A stretch of 64,000 bases of DNA from Chitinophaga pinensis (GTDB taxonomy: Bacteria > Bacteroidota > Bacteroidia > Chitinophagales > UBA10324). The notes under the pieces were generated by a model. It ran no database searches. It saw nothing but the letters and a program-made list of their open reading frames with translations, and was not told the DNA's origin. Location: NCBI GenBank assembly GCA_945892775.1, contig CAMDDP010000001.1, forward strand, positions 124,001 through 188,000. The letters run 5' to 3'. Below, in pieces: positions 7,786 to 17,894 of this stretch (its first letter is position 1; each line of letters begins with the position of its first letter). The translations under genes and the position numbers were made by a program.

Positions 7786-9248
7786 AAAAGCTTTCGGACA
7801 TATTATATAAAGTAAATCTTCAAGAATTGAAGGGCGATACTGGCATTCATATTCTCGATATCACTTTTGATTCACGCGAAGTAAAAGAAGGGTCATTATT
7901 CATTGCGGTAAAAGGTGTTGCAACTGATGGGAATAAATTTATTGACCTAGCTATTCAGAAAGGGGCAGTTGCAGTTGTATGCGATAAATTTCCTTCTGAT
8001 ATAAAAGACGGAATTACCTATTTAAAAGTTTCTGATAGTTCTATTGCACTTGGAATAATTGCTGATAATTATTATGATCAGCCATCATCAAGAATAAAAA
8101 TAGTGGTGGTAACCGGTACCAACGGAAAAACAACTGTTGCAACTCTTTTATTTCGATTGTTTCAATCACTAGGCTATCCATGTGGATTGCTTTCTACTGT
8201 TGAAAACAAAATTAATGACTCTGTAATTGCTGCCACACACACAACTCCTGATGCCATTCAGATTAATCGTTTATTGAAAGATATGTTGTATGCAGGGTGT
8301 ACATATTGTTTCATGGAGGCAAGTTCACATGCAATTGATCAAAACAGATTGAGTGGATTAAATATTGCTGGAGCAATTTTTACGAATATCACACGTGATC
8401 ACCTTGATTATCATAAAACTTTTGAGAATTATATCGCAGCAAAAAAGAGACTTTTTGATAATCTTTCATCTGATGCATTTGCACTGACAAATATTGATGA
8501 CAAGCGAGGTATTGTGATGGTTCAAAATACTAAAGCAAAAAAATATTCTTATAGTCTTTCAACGACTGCTGATTACACAGCCAAAATATTAGAAAATAAT
8601 TTTTCCGGGTTGCTAATGAATATTGATGGTGTTGATGTATCCACTCATCTTGTTGGAGAATTCAATGCGTATAATTTATTGTCAATTTATTCTGCTGCTG
8701 TTTTAATTGGGGAAGAAAAATTAAAAGTACTGACTGCACTAAGTGCTTTGCAACCTGCTGAAGGAAGATTTGATTTTATAGTTTCTGATAAAATGAAAAT
8801 CGTGGGTATTGTTGATTATGCGCACACTCCTGATGCTTTAGAAAAAGTTTTGTCAACCGTAAAAAGTATTCGAACCAATAACGAAAGAATTCTCACTATA
8901 GTTGGTTGTGGTGGCGAAAGAGACAATGGCAAACGCCCAATGATGGCACAAGTAGCTGCCGAATTAAGCGACAAAGTAATTCTCACTTCTGATAATCCGC
9001 GTAGCGAAGATCCTGATGAAATTTTGAATCAGATGAAATCAGGTATTCCGTTATCAATGCTTGCGAATGTTTTGTCAATTTCAGATAGAAAAGAAGCAAT
9101 AAAGACCGCGGTATCACTCGCACATAGTGGGGATATAATTCTGTTAGCTGGAAAAGGACATGAAAAATACCAAGAGATAAAAGGAGTAAAACATCCTTTT
9201 GATGATAAACAAGTTTTGGGTGAAACCTTCAAATCACAAATGAAATAA
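7782..9248 (+). CDS. murE: UDP-MurNAc-tripeptide synthetase MurE (meso-DAP type)
   Basis: Cytoplasmic Mur ligase of 488 residues that adds the third stem-peptide residue to UDP-MurNAc-L-Ala-D-Glu. The ATP-binding loop GTNGKTT is near residue 111, followed by the central domain with the TTPDA and EASSHAIDQ segments. The specificity motif D404-N-P-R identifies meso-diaminopimelate as substrate, since lysine-adding enzymes differ here. The start is a TTG at 7782 that shares bases with the ftsI stop codon. The next gene begins at the last base of the murE stop (TAATG), so both ends look translationally coupled. Confidence 0.96.
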   Translation: MKKLSDILYKVNLQELKGDTGIHILDITFDSREVKEGSLFIAVKGVATDGNKFIDLAIQKGAVAVVCDKFPSDIKDGITYLKVSDSSIALGIIADNYYDQPSSRIKIVVVTGTNGKTTVATLLFRLFQSLGYPCGLLSTVENKINDSVIAATHTTPDAIQINRLLKDMLYAGCTYCFMEASSHAIDQNRLSGLNIAGAIFTNITRDHLDYHKTFENYIAAKKRLFDNLSSDAFALTNIDDKRGIVMVQNTKAKKYSYSLSTTADYTAKILENNFSGLLMNIDGVDVSTHLVGEFNAYNLLSIYSAAVLIGEEKLKVLTALSALQPAEGRFDFIVSDKMKIVGIVDYAHTPDALEKVLSTVKSIRTNNERILTIVGCGGERDNGKRPMMAQVAAELSDKVILTSDNPRSEDPDEILNQMKSGIPLSMLANVLSISDRKEAIKTAVSLAHSGDIILLAGKGHEKYQEIKGVKHPFDDKQVLGETFKSQMK

Positions 9249-10507
9249 TGCTATATTATCTCTTTCAATACTTAAATAAGTACTTCGATTTACCTGGTGC
9301 GGGTGTGTTTCAATACATTTCTTTTCGCGCCGCATTTGCAATTATTGCTTCACTTATTATTTCCTTAATCATAGGTAAAAGTTTAATTCGTTACCTGCAA
9401 AAAAAGCAAGTTGGAGAAATTGTTCGCGATCTTGGATTAGAAGGACAATTAAAAAAACAAGGCACTCCAACAATGGGTGGTCTCATTATTCTAGCTGCAA
9501 TATTGATTCCGACATTACTATTTGCCAAATTGGGAAATGTATACATTCTTATCATGTTATTATGTACAATTTGGTTGGGTCTTATTGGTTTTATCGATGA
9601 TTATATAAAGGTTTTTAAAAAAGATAAAAGAGGACTCGCTGGGAAATTCAAAATTATCGGTCAAGTTATTCTTGGATTGGTTGTAGGATTAATTCTAAAC
9701 TTTTCTCATACAGTAACAGTGAGAAGGGAAATTGTAAAAATAAATCCGAAAGAAAAAATTGAGATGAGTGAATTTCAATCATCTAGTGAAAGAGATACAA
9801 GCGTATCAGCAAAATTTGTAGATGTGCATTCTCCTATAACTACTATTCCATTTGTAAAAAATCATGAATTTAATTATTCAAAATTACTCACTTGGTTAAG
9901 CAGCGACTTAGAAAAATATACATGGATACTATATACATTGGTTGTAATATTTATAATTACAGCTGTATCAAATGGAGCAAATATTACTGATGGTATTGAT
10001 GGTCTTGCAGCAGGTTCAAGCGCAATTATTGGGGCAACACTAGGCGTATTTGCTTATGTGAGTGGCAATATCAATACAGCTAATTATTTAAATATTATGT
10101 ACATACCTAACTCAGGCGAGTTGGTGATTTTTCTTGCTGCACTAATTGGAGCTTGTATTGGCTTCTTGTGGTACAATACTTATCCGGCACAGGTTTTTAT
10201 GGGAGATACGGGCTCTCTTGCACTTGGTGGAATAATTGGTACAATGGCTTTAGTTCTTCGTAAAGAATTATTGATTCCAATTTTATGTGGAATTTTTGTG
10301 GTAGAAAATCTTTCTGTTATCCTACAAGTTGGATATTTCAAATACACGAAAAGAAAATATGGAGAAGGCAGAAGGATATTTAAAATGTCGCCACTTCATC
10401 ATCACTATCAGAAATTAAATTATCCAGAGCCCAAAATCGTAACACGATTTTGGATTGTTGGAATCATGCTCGCCGTACTCACCATTATTACTCTCAAGCT
10501 TAGATAA
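9248..10507 (+). CDS. mraY: Phospho-N-acetylmuramoyl-pentapeptide transferase MraY
   Basis: Integral membrane enzyme that transfers phospho-MurNAc-pentapeptide to undecaprenyl phosphate, giving lipid I. At 419 residues it is about 55 longer than E. coli MraY. The extra length is a hydrophilic segment at about residues 158-215 between early membrane helices, a feature I associate with Bacteroidota MraY. Catalytic blocks are visible: [20 protein letters not shown] with the Asp pair, [21 protein letters not shown] and [11 protein letters not shown] at 9248 overlaps the murE stop by one base. Confidence 0.96.
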   Translation: MLYYLFQYLNKYFDLPGAGVFQYISFRAAFAIIASLIISLIIGKSLIRYLQKKQVGEIVRDLGLEGQLKKQGTPTMGGLIILAAILIPTLLFAKLGNVYILIMLLCTIWLGLIGFIDDYIKVFKKDKRGLAGKFKIIGQVILGLVVGLILNFSHTVTVRREIVKINPKEKIEMSEFQSSSERDTSVSAKFVDVHSPITTIPFVKNHEFNYSKLLTWLSSDLEKYTWILYTLVVIFIITAVSNGANITDGIDGLAAGSSAIIGATLGVFAYVSGNINTANYLNIMYIPNSGELVIFLAALIGACIGFLWYNTYPAQVFMGDTGSLALGGIIGTMALVLRKELLIPILCGIFVVENLSVILQVGYFKYTKRKYGEGRRIFKMSPLHHHYQKLNYPEPKIVTRFWIVGIMLAVLTIITLKLR

Positions 10508-10511
10508 ATTC

Positions 10512-11855
10512 ATGCAACCATTCATAGTAATTCTCGGAGCGGCAGAAAGTGGAATTGGTGCGGCATTATTGGCCATCAAACAGGGTGCAGATGTTTTTGT
10601 ATCTGAAAAAGGAGAGATAAAAGATAAGTACAAACAGGTGCTAATTGAAAATAATATTCCTTTTGAAGAAAATGATCATAGCGAAAAAAAAATTTTAAAG
10701 GCAACAGAGGTAATTAAAAGTCCAGGAATCAGTTCAAAAGTTCCATTAATACAAACAATAAAAGCAAAAGGCATTTCAATCATTTCGGAAATTGAGTATG
10801 GTGCACGATATACTAATTCTCCAATTATAGCCATTACAGGAACAAACGGAAAATCAACTACTACTTCACTTACTCATCATATTCTGACTAAAGCAGGATT
10901 GGACGCCGCGATGGTTGGAAACATCGGATACAGTTTTGCACGGCAAGTTGCCGAAAGAGATGCCGCCTATTATGTTATGGAGATAAGCAGTTTTCAACTA
11001 GAAGATTGTTATGATTTTCATCCTCACATTTCCATGTTGCTCAATATTACAGAGAATCATTTGGACCGATATAATTATAAGCTGGAGGGATATGCTGCTG
11101 CAAAGTTTCGTATTGCTCAAAATTTGGCTTCAAATGACTACTTTATCTATGGGGCAGATAGTTTTTATCTAACCTATATGCTTTCACAACAAAATATTTC
11201 TGCTCATAAACTTCCCTTCTCTCTGGAAAGAAAAATTTCAGAGGGTGCCTACGCTAATAATGAAAAACTTTTTATAAACCCAAAACAAAACACCATTACC
11301 ATGAACCTTAACCAACTTAGCCTTCGCGGCAAACACAATGTGTACAATTCAATGGCAGCTGGACTCGCAGCTACTTCTCTTGGATTAAAAGAAGGAGTTA
11401 TCAGAGAATCAATGAGCGATTTTCATTCGCTTGAACACCGACTTGAAGAAGCGGGCTACAAAAAAGGAATTGTTTATATTAATGATTCAAAGGCAACTAA
11501 TGTAAATTCTGTTTGGTATGCCTTGGAAAGTATGGAGCAACCTGTTATTTGGATTGCAGGTGGAGTAGATAAAGGAAATGATTATTCTAAAATAACTGAC
11601 TTGGTTCGTGAAAAAGTAAAAGCAATTGTTTGTCTTGGAAAAGACAATCGTAAAATACACGAAGCATTTTCAAAATCAGTTGACTTGATTGTCAATACTG
11701 AAAGCATGGAAGATGCAATTGCTGCCGCTCAACATTTTGCCAATGAAGGCGATGCTGTTTTACTTTCTCCAGCTTGTGCAAGTTTTGATTTGTTTGAAAA
11801 TTACGAAGAAAGAGGTCAGCGGTTTAAACAAATAGTGAATTCGCTTCCAGAATAA
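10512..11855 (+). CDS. murD: UDP-MurNAc-L-alanine:D-glutamate ligase MurD
   Basis: Second Mur ligase of the stem-peptide pathway, cytosolic, 447 residues. An N-terminal Rossmann-type domain starts ILGAAESG. The ATP loop is GTNGKSTTTSL near residue 113. The central EISSFQLE and NITENHLDRY segments and the HRLEEAG and NDSKATN motifs follow. The start at 10512 avoids a 19-residue extension that would overlap mraY and precede the Rossmann strand. It lies four bases after the mraY stop. Confidence 0.95.
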   Translation: MQPFIVILGAAESGIGAALLAIKQGADVFVSEKGEIKDKYKQVLIENNIPFEENDHSEKKILKATEVIKSPGISSKVPLIQTIKAKGISIISEIEYGARYTNSPIIAITGTNGKSTTTSLTHHILTKAGLDAAMVGNIGYSFARQVAERDAAYYVMEISSFQLEDCYDFHPHISMLLNITENHLDRYNYKLEGYAAAKFRIAQNLASNDYFIYGADSFYLTYMLSQQNISAHKLPFSLERKISEGAYANNEKLFINPKQNTITMNLNQLSLRGKHNVYNSMAAGLAATSLGLKEGVIRESMSDFHSLEHRLEEAGYKKGIVYINDSKATNVNSVWYALESMEQPVIWIAGGVDKGNDYSKITDLVREKVKAIVCLGKDNRKIHEAFSKSVDLIVNTESMEDAIAAAQHFANEGDAVLLSPACASFDLFENYEERGQRFKQIVNSLPE

Positions 11856-11895
11856 TTTTTTCGAATTGTTTCTACAATAATAAAATTAATAAACT

Positions 11896-13047
11896 ATGCA
11901 GGCGTTTTTCAATATAACAAAGGGGGATCGTTTTATTTGGATAATTGTAATAGCACTTACGCTTATTTCCATGCTTGCTGTTTATAGTAGTACTGGATCG
12001 CTTGCATTTAAATATCAAGAGGGAAATACTGAATATTACTTAATAAAACACTTTGGAATATTTGCATTTGGATTGTTATTAATGTATTTCGCACATTTAG
12101 TTAATTATAAATTTTATTCAAAAATTTCATTGTTATTATTATTAATCTCGCTACCGTTATTATTAATAACTCTTTTTTTTGGAGTAGAAATTAATGATGC
12201 AAGAAGATGGTTAACTATTCCAATCGTCAATATGTCGTTTCAAACTTCTGACTTGGCGAAATTAGCACTCATTATGTACATGGCGAGGGTGCTATCAAAA
12301 AGGCAGGAGAAGATAAAAGATTTTTGGAAAGGATTTATTCCTGTAATGATACCACCAGTGCTTACTTGTGCATTCATTGCCCCATCCAATCTTTCAACTG
12401 CAGCTATTTTATTTGCCACTTGTTTATTGTTGATGTTCATTGGTAGAGTGAGTATGAAATATATTTTTATTACGCTTGGTGGTGGGGTGTTGGTACTCAC
12501 TTTTATAATTCTTATTGCATTATGTACTCCATTCAAAGCACGGGTATACACATGGCAACATCGAGTTGAAAATTTTGCGAACGATCCAAATGGTAGCTAC
12601 CAAGTTCAACAAGCAAAAATTGCAATAGCACAAGGGGGGGTATTTGGTAAAGGTCCAGGTAACAGTACCCAGCGTAACTTTTTACCAAGCCCGTATGCCG
12701 ATTTTATTTTCTCTATTATCATTGAAGAATATGGTTTGTTTGGCGGGTTCGTAATTTTATTAATTTACATTTTGTTTTTACTTCGATGCATAAAATTATT
12801 TGTTAAATGCCCGGGGGCGTTCGGCGCCTTCTTGGCAGTTGGGTTAAGCTTTGCTTTAGTTATTCAGGCAATGATAAATATGGCTGTTGTCACTAACCTG
12901 CTCCCAGTTACCGGAGTAACACTGCCGTTAGTTAGCATGGGTGGAACATCATTGTGGTTCACAAGTCTTGCCATTGGAATTATTCTAAGCGTGAGCAGAT
13001 TTGTAGAGCAGAATGAAAAAGTAGAAACAACTGAAGAAGCATCATGA
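11896..13047 (+). CDS. ftsW: Lipid II polymerase FtsW (SEDS family)
   Basis: Polytopic inner-membrane SEDS glycosyltransferase of 383 residues that polymerises septal peptidoglycan together with FtsI. About ten hydrophobic helices are apparent. Characteristic segments are DARRWLTIP near residue 100, the YQVQQAKIAIAQGG loop, FLPSPYADFIFSIIIEEYG and LPLVSMGGTSLW near the C terminus. Its place between murD and murG favours FtsW over RodA. A seven-G run at 12634-12640 lies in frame. The TGA overlaps the murG start as ATGA. Confidence 0.95.
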   Translation: MQAFFNITKGDRFIWIIVIALTLISMLAVYSSTGSLAFKYQEGNTEYYLIKHFGIFAFGLLLMYFAHLVNYKFYSKISLLLLLISLPLLLITLFFGVEINDARRWLTIPIVNMSFQTSDLAKLALIMYMARVLSKRQEKIKDFWKGFIPVMIPPVLTCAFIAPSNLSTAAILFATCLLLMFIGRVSMKYIFITLGGGVLVLTFIILIALCTPFKARVYTWQHRVENFANDPNGSYQVQQAKIAIAQGGVFGKGPGNSTQRNFLPSPYADFIFSIIIEEYGLFGGFVILLIYILFLLRCIKLFVKCPGAFGAFLAVGLSFALVIQAMINMAVVTNLLPVTGVTLPLVSMGGTSLWFTSLAIGIILSVSRFVEQNEKVETTEEAS

Positions 13048-14141
13048 AAGTAATCATCAGCGGTGGCGGAACAGGTGGACATATTTTTCCTGCAATAGCT
13101 ATTGCCAATGCCCTTAAAAATCGCCTCGGCGAGAAAGCAGAAATATTATTTATCGGAGCTGAGGGCAGAATGGAAATGGAAAAAGTTCCTGGTGCAGGGT
13201 ATAAGATTATCGGATTACCCATTGCAGGATTGCAACGGAAACTGGATATAAAAAATTTTATTCTTCCGTTCAAAGTGATGAACAGTTTATGGAAGGCATT
13301 CCGAATTGTAAAATCATTTAAACCAAATGTGGTAGTTGGTGTTGGCGGTTATGCAAGTGGCCCAGTGCTATTCGCAGCATCGTTGCAGCGAATTCCGACA
13401 TTGATTCAGGAGGGAAATTCTTTTGCAGGAATCACGAATAAAATTCTAGGAATACGCGCAAATAAAATTTGCGTGGCTTATGAAGGAATGAATCAGTTCT
13501 TCAACGAAAAAAAAATTGCACTAACCGGAAACCCGGTAAGAAAAGATTTAACGAAACAATCCATCTCAAAAGAAGAAGCATTAAATTTTTTTCAATTGCA
13601 GCCAAACGAAAAAACAATTTTAGTGATTGGCGGAAGTCTTGGGGCGAGAACAATCAATGAATCCATCGCGCAAAATATTTCTGCATTTAGTTCTAATAAG
13701 ATTCAACTCATCTGGCAAACCGGAAAAACTTATTTTTCAAAGGCAAAAGAAGTAGCGATAGTAAATCAATATGTAAAAGTTTTTGATTTCATCAATCGTA
13801 TGGACATGGCTTATGCTGCTGCCGATGTAGTAATCAGTCGCGCTGGTGCATTAAGTATTTCTGAGTTGTGTGTGTTGGGGAAAGCAACGGTGCTGGTTCC
13901 ATCTCCCAATGTGGCGGAAGACCATCAGACAAAAAATGCAATGGCATTGGTGAATAAAAATGCTGCAGTATTAGTTAAAGATTTAGAAGCAAAAGAAAAA
14001 TTAGTTGCAACAACCATTTCAGTTTTGAATGATGAAAGCAAATTAACTGATCTGAAAAAAAATATTCTTCAACTCGCAATGCCCAATGCGGATGAATTGA
14101 TTTGCGATGAGATTGTTAAGTTGAGTATAAAAATATCATGA
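13044..14141 (+). CDS. murG: Lipid II synthase MurG (GT28 glycosyltransferase)
   Basis: Membrane-associated enzyme that adds GlcNAc from UDP-GlcNAc to lipid I; 365 residues with two Rossmann domains. The glycine-rich loop ISGGGTGGHIFPAIAIA is at residues 4-20. GVGGYASGPV near 93, LIQEGNSFAGITNK, the second G loop VIGGSLGARTIN and the UDP-binding SRAGALSISELCVLGK complete the family pattern. The last motif, VAEDHQTKNA, is clear. It starts with ATGA coupling to ftsW. Confidence 0.97.
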   Translation: MKVIISGGGTGGHIFPAIAIANALKNRLGEKAEILFIGAEGRMEMEKVPGAGYKIIGLPIAGLQRKLDIKNFILPFKVMNSLWKAFRIVKSFKPNVVVGVGGYASGPVLFAASLQRIPTLIQEGNSFAGITNKILGIRANKICVAYEGMNQFFNEKKIALTGNPVRKDLTKQSISKEEALNFFQLQPNEKTILVIGGSLGARTINESIAQNISAFSSNKIQLIWQTGKTYFSKAKEVAIVNQYVKVFDFINRMDMAYAAADVVISRAGALSISELCVLGKATVLVPSPNVAEDHQTKNAMALVNKNAAVLVKDLEAKEKLVATTISVLNDESKLTDLKKNILQLAMPNADELICDEIVKLSIKIS

Positions 14142-14194
14142 GAAAAAATTATTCTTGTACTTTTGAAAGTAAGGGGCCGAATATAAATTAATCA

Positions 14195-15559
14195 ATGAGA
14201 AACCTCTCTGAAATAAAATCTATTTACTTCATCGGTATCGGTGGGATTGGTATGAGTGCGTTGGCAAGGTACTTCAATAATCGCGGAGTAAAAATTTCCG
14301 GTTATGATAAAACTCCTTCGCATCTTACTGATGAATTGCAATCGGAAGGAATTAAAATTCATTTCGAAGAAAATATTTCACAAATCCCAGAAGATGTTGA
14401 GTTGGTTGTTTACACACCTGCAGTCCCTAACGAACATGCGGAGTTGGGTTACTTCCGAAAAAATAATTTTGAAGTCATCAAGCGCTCCGACTTACTAGAG
14501 CAGGTGACGAAGGATGCATTCACTATTGCAGTTGCAGGTACACACGGCAAGACCACTACCACAAGTATGATTGCACATTTGCTGAAATCATCCGGTTACG
14601 ATTGCACCGCTTTTCTCGGTGGAATCACGGTGAATTACAATACAAATTTTCTTTCCGGAAAAAATAATGTGATAGTTGTAGAAGCAGATGAATACGATCG
14701 TTCATTTTTAAAATTGCATCCTGATATTTCTGTTATCACATCAGCGGATGCTGATCATTTAGATATTTACGGAACAGGAGAGGAGGTGGTAAAATCATTT
14801 ATTGATTTCGCACATCAGATAAAAAAAGAAGGAAGTTTGATTGTGAAACATGAACTGCCTTTTCGTAATTCGCTACACGAGTTAAAACAATTCTCGTATT
14901 CTGTTTCTGATTATGAAGCAGACTTTACCTGCACAAATGAAATTTTACTAAATGGAACTTTTCAGTTCGATTTAATAGCAGGGGAAACAACCATCAGTGA
15001 AATTCATCTTGGTATTGGTGGAATGCATAATGTGGAAAATGCTGTTGCAGCAGCTGCAGTCGGAATGATGTTGAAGATTTCCCCACCCCAAATTCGTGAA
15101 GCACTTGAAACTTTCAAAGGTGTAAAGCGTCGGTTTGAGTATCTGATTCGTACAGAAAATTTTATTTTTATTGATGATTATGCACACCATCCACAAGAGT
15201 TAAAGGCTTTTCTCACTGCGGTGCGTCAAATATTTCCTGATAAAAAAATTACCTGTGTCTTTCAACCGCACTTGTATTCACGAACCAGAGATTTTGCTGA
15301 TGATTTTGCTGATTCACTTTTGTTGGCCAATGATGTTTTTCTTTTACCAATATATCCTGCACGGGAAGAACCTATTGCCGGAGTGAATTCAGAAATGATT
15401 CGTGATAAAATGGAAGGCGTGAATGTTCGTGTGGTGCAAAAAGAAGATTTGATTCGATCTCTGGATATCAGCAAGCCTGAAGTATTAGTCACTTGTGGCG
15501 CAGGTGATATCGATATGTTATTAGAACCCATTCGAAAATATTATTCGAAGACTGCCTAA
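14195..15559 (+). CDS. murC: UDP-N-acetylmuramate:L-alanine ligase MurC
   Basis: First Mur ligase, adding L-Ala to UDP-MurNAc in the cytosol; 454 residues. The N-terminal nucleotide fold YFIGIGGIGMSALA starts at residue 11. The ATP loop is GTHGKTTTTSM, whose His after GT separates MurC from MurD and MurE. EADEYDRSFLKLHP, HNVENAVAAAAVG, DDYAHHPQE and FQPHLYSRTRD are typical MurC blocks. A 53-base gap separates it from murG. murB and ddl, often next in other phyla, are absent and ftsQ follows directly. Confidence 0.97.
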   Translation: MRNLSEIKSIYFIGIGGIGMSALARYFNNRGVKISGYDKTPSHLTDELQSEGIKIHFEENISQIPEDVELVVYTPAVPNEHAELGYFRKNNFEVIKRSDLLEQVTKDAFTIAVAGTHGKTTTTSMIAHLLKSSGYDCTAFLGGITVNYNTNFLSGKNNVIVVEADEYDRSFLKLHPDISVITSADADHLDIYGTGEEVVKSFIDFAHQIKKEGSLIVKHELPFRNSLHELKQFSYSVSDYEADFTCTNEILLNGTFQFDLIAGETTISEIHLGIGGMHNVENAVAAAAVGMMLKISPPQIREALETFKGVKRRFEYLIRTENFIFIDDYAHHPQELKAFLTAVRQIFPDKKITCVFQPHLYSRTRDFADDFADSLLLANDVFLLPIYPAREEPIAGVNSEMIRDKMEGVNVRVVQKEDLIRSLDISKPEVLVTCGAGDIDMLLEPIRKYYSKTA

Positions 15560-15635
15560 AAAAATCAACTAACAGATGTATTGATGTGCAATACAATTCT
15601 GTTGAGGAAGGATTGGAGAAAATACCTTAGTCCGC

Positions 15636-16484
15636 GTGAAAAAGAAATTCCAAAAAATTAAACCCGTTCTGCGTATCGTCGGATTTTGTACTATGGGATT
15701 GGTCTTTTTGGGTATTTCAATAGCAGCTACAAATCATCAGTGTAATATTCCATGCGCTGATTATCGAATACATATCAATTCTGAAAATGGAATATATTTT
15801 CTTGATGAAAAAGATTTGAACCAAATTATTAAGGATCACAATTATACTTCGCGTAAGGGAACTGCTAGTGGTAAAATTGATTGTAATCGTTTGGAGAAAA
15901 TTATTGAGAACAATCCTTACGTTGAAAAAGCTGAAATTATTTTATCACCTACAGGGGAAGTGGATGTGTTTGTGCAACCGCGACTTCCTATATTAAGGAT
16001 TATTAACAAAAAAGGTGTTGGCTTTTACATTGATAAGCGTGGACGAAAACTTCCATTATCTGATAAGTTTACACCCCGAGTTACAGTCGCTACGGGAAAC
16101 ATCTTTGATTCAGGATTAAATGAAGATTTTTCTGATTCATCACGTACAAAAAAATTATTTCAGTTGGCATCATTCATTAATTCAGATTCATTACTCAACG
16201 CTTTAAGTGAACAGGTTTTTGTAACTGATGAGAATGAATTTGTATTGGTTCCTAAAATTGGCAGTCACATTATTTTATTGGGAGACATAAATGATCTACA
16301 GAATAAAACGGAGAAACTAAGGGCATTTTATCGCGATGGATTAAATCATGTAGGATGGCAACAATATAGTATAGTGAATTTAAAATTTAAAAATCAGGTG
16401 TATGCAACGCGAACTGATGTTGTAATACCTCCTCAAAAAACACTCACACAGATTACTGTAACTGATTCTAGCAAACTGAATTAA
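15636..16484 (+). CDS. ftsQ: Cell division protein FtsQ/DivIB
   Basis: Bitopic divisome protein of 282 residues. It has a short basic N terminus, one membrane helix (about 11-29) and a periplasmic part that begins with a POTRA-like region (about 40-110). The sequence is poorly conserved. The call rests on topology, the NNPYVEKAEIILSPTG and VDVFVQPRLPI segments typical of FtsQ POTRA domains, and position before ftsA. The start is a GTG at 15636, followed at once by KKKFQKIKP. A purine-rich stretch, GGAAGGATTGGAG, lies about 20 bases upstream. Confidence 0.87.
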   Translation: MKKKFQKIKPVLRIVGFCTMGLVFLGISIAATNHQCNIPCADYRIHINSENGIYFLDEKDLNQIIKDHNYTSRKGTASGKIDCNRLEKIIENNPYVEKAEIILSPTGEVDVFVQPRLPILRIINKKGVGFYIDKRGRKLPLSDKFTPRVTVATGNIFDSGLNEDFSDSSRTKKLFQLASFINSDSLLNALSEQVFVTDENEFVLVPKIGSHIILLGDINDLQNKTEKLRAFYRDGLNHVGWQQYSIVNLKFKNQVYATRTDVVIPPQKTLTQITVTDSSKLN

Positions 16485-16496
16485 ACCAAAATAAAA

Positions 16497-17861
16497 ATGA
16501 TTAACTCTGAGGAATTTATTGTAGGACTCGACATAGGAACAACTAAAATCTGTGTACTTGTTGGCCGAAAAAACGAACACGGAAAAATTGAAATCGTGGG
16601 GGTTGGAAAGTCCGTATCGTATGGTGTAATGCGTGGTGTTGTTTCAAACATTGATAGAACTGTTGATGCAATAAAAAAGGCAGTAAAGGAGGCTGAGGAC
16701 AATAGTGGAGTCGAAATTAAAAATGTATATGTCGGAATTGCAGGTCAGCACATTCGTAGTATGCAGCATCGCGGACAAATATTGCGTGATAATGCAGAAA
16801 CTGAAATTGTAATTGACGAAATAAAAAAGATGATTCAAGATAGCCGTCGGCTTGCTGTACCAGCGGGGGACAGAATTATTGACTCACTTCCACAAGAATT
16901 TATTGTTGACAATGAATTGGGAATTAAAGATCCTGTAGGAATGTGTGGTGCTAAAGTAGAGGCCGACTTTCACATTATTACTGGTCAGATAAGTGCCATA
17001 CAAAATATTCGTAAGTGTGTTGAAAAAGCTGGATTGAATTTGGTTGAAATGTTTTTAGAACCTCATGCATCTTCTTGTGCTGTTTTGAGTGCCGATGAGA
17101 AGGAGGCTGGGGTTGTTTTGGTTGACATCGGAGGTGGAACATCTGACATTGCCATTTTTCAAGATGGAATTATTCGTCACACTTGTGTTATTCCATTTGG
17201 TGGAAACATAATAACAGAGGATATAAAAGATGGGTGTCAAGTGTTGCGGGTTCATGCTGAGACATTGAAGGTTCGTTTTGGTTCTGCATTAGAAACGGAG
17301 AGTCAAGAAAATAAAGTGGTGAGTATTCCAGGAATTAGAGGAAAACCTCCTCGTGAAATTTCAGTTCGTAACCTTTCGCGAATTATACAAGCGCGGTTAG
17401 AAGAAATGATTGAAATGGTTGACTCGGAAATTATGTCCTCAGGATTTAAACACAAATTGATTGCTGGAATTGTGCTCACTGGTGGAGGTTCTTATATGGA
17501 AAACTTGGTGCAACTGGTTCAATTTAAAACTGCAATGGATGCGCGTATTGGGTCGCCAAACGAACATCTTACTTCTGTAAAAGCTGAACAGTTAAAACAT
17601 CCTATGTTTTCAACAGGAGTTGGATTGATATTGAAAGGTATAGAACACTACGAAGAAGAGGAAAGAGAGCAATCTGTACTTTCTGAGAATAGAAAAAAAG
17701 AAATTTTGTCACAGATACCTGAAGGGGTAATTGTACCAATAGTCCCCGTTCAGCGTGGAGAATTAACTATAAAAAAAAGTTTTTCAGATAGGATTCTCCA
17801 AGGTGTGAAAGATATTTTTAGTGAGGATGTGGACGAAAATTTTGATGGAAAAATTAAATAA
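16497..17861 (+). CDS. ftsA: Cell division protein FtsA
   Basis: Actin-like ATPase of 454 residues that tethers FtsZ filaments to the membrane and recruits later division proteins. Actin-fold motifs are visible: phosphate-1 GLDIGTTKICVLVG (residues 9-22), the SHS2 insert typical of FtsA (about 85-165), phosphate-2 VLVDIGGGTSDIA and the adenosine loop GIVLTGGGSYMENL. The C-terminal 65 residues form a charged linker ending in an amphipathic stretch (SFSDRILQGVKDIF) likely to be the membrane-targeting helix. It lies directly upstream of ftsZ. Confidence 0.95.
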   Translation: MINSEEFIVGLDIGTTKICVLVGRKNEHGKIEIVGVGKSVSYGVMRGVVSNIDRTVDAIKKAVKEAEDNSGVEIKNVYVGIAGQHIRSMQHRGQILRDNAETEIVIDEIKKMIQDSRRLAVPAGDRIIDSLPQEFIVDNELGIKDPVGMCGAKVEADFHIITGQISAIQNIRKCVEKAGLNLVEMFLEPHASSCAVLSADEKEAGVVLVDIGGGTSDIAIFQDGIIRHTCVIPFGGNIITEDIKDGCQVLRVHAETLKVRFGSALETESQENKVVSIPGIRGKPPREISVRNLSRIIQARLEEMIEMVDSEIMSSGFKHKLIAGIVLTGGGSYMENLVQLVQFKTAMDARIGSPNEHLTSVKAEQLKHPMFSTGVGLILKGIEHYEEEEREQSVLSENRKKEILSQIPEGVIVPIVPVQRGELTIKKSFSDRILQGVKDIFSEDVDENFDGKIK

Positions 17862-17894
17862 TTTTTAAATAAAAAATAAAATCAAACTATTTTT

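Noticed and set aside
12240-12551. A 103-codon frame antisense to ftsW
   Set aside because: Shadow of a membrane-protein gene whose codon pattern opens the opposite strand.
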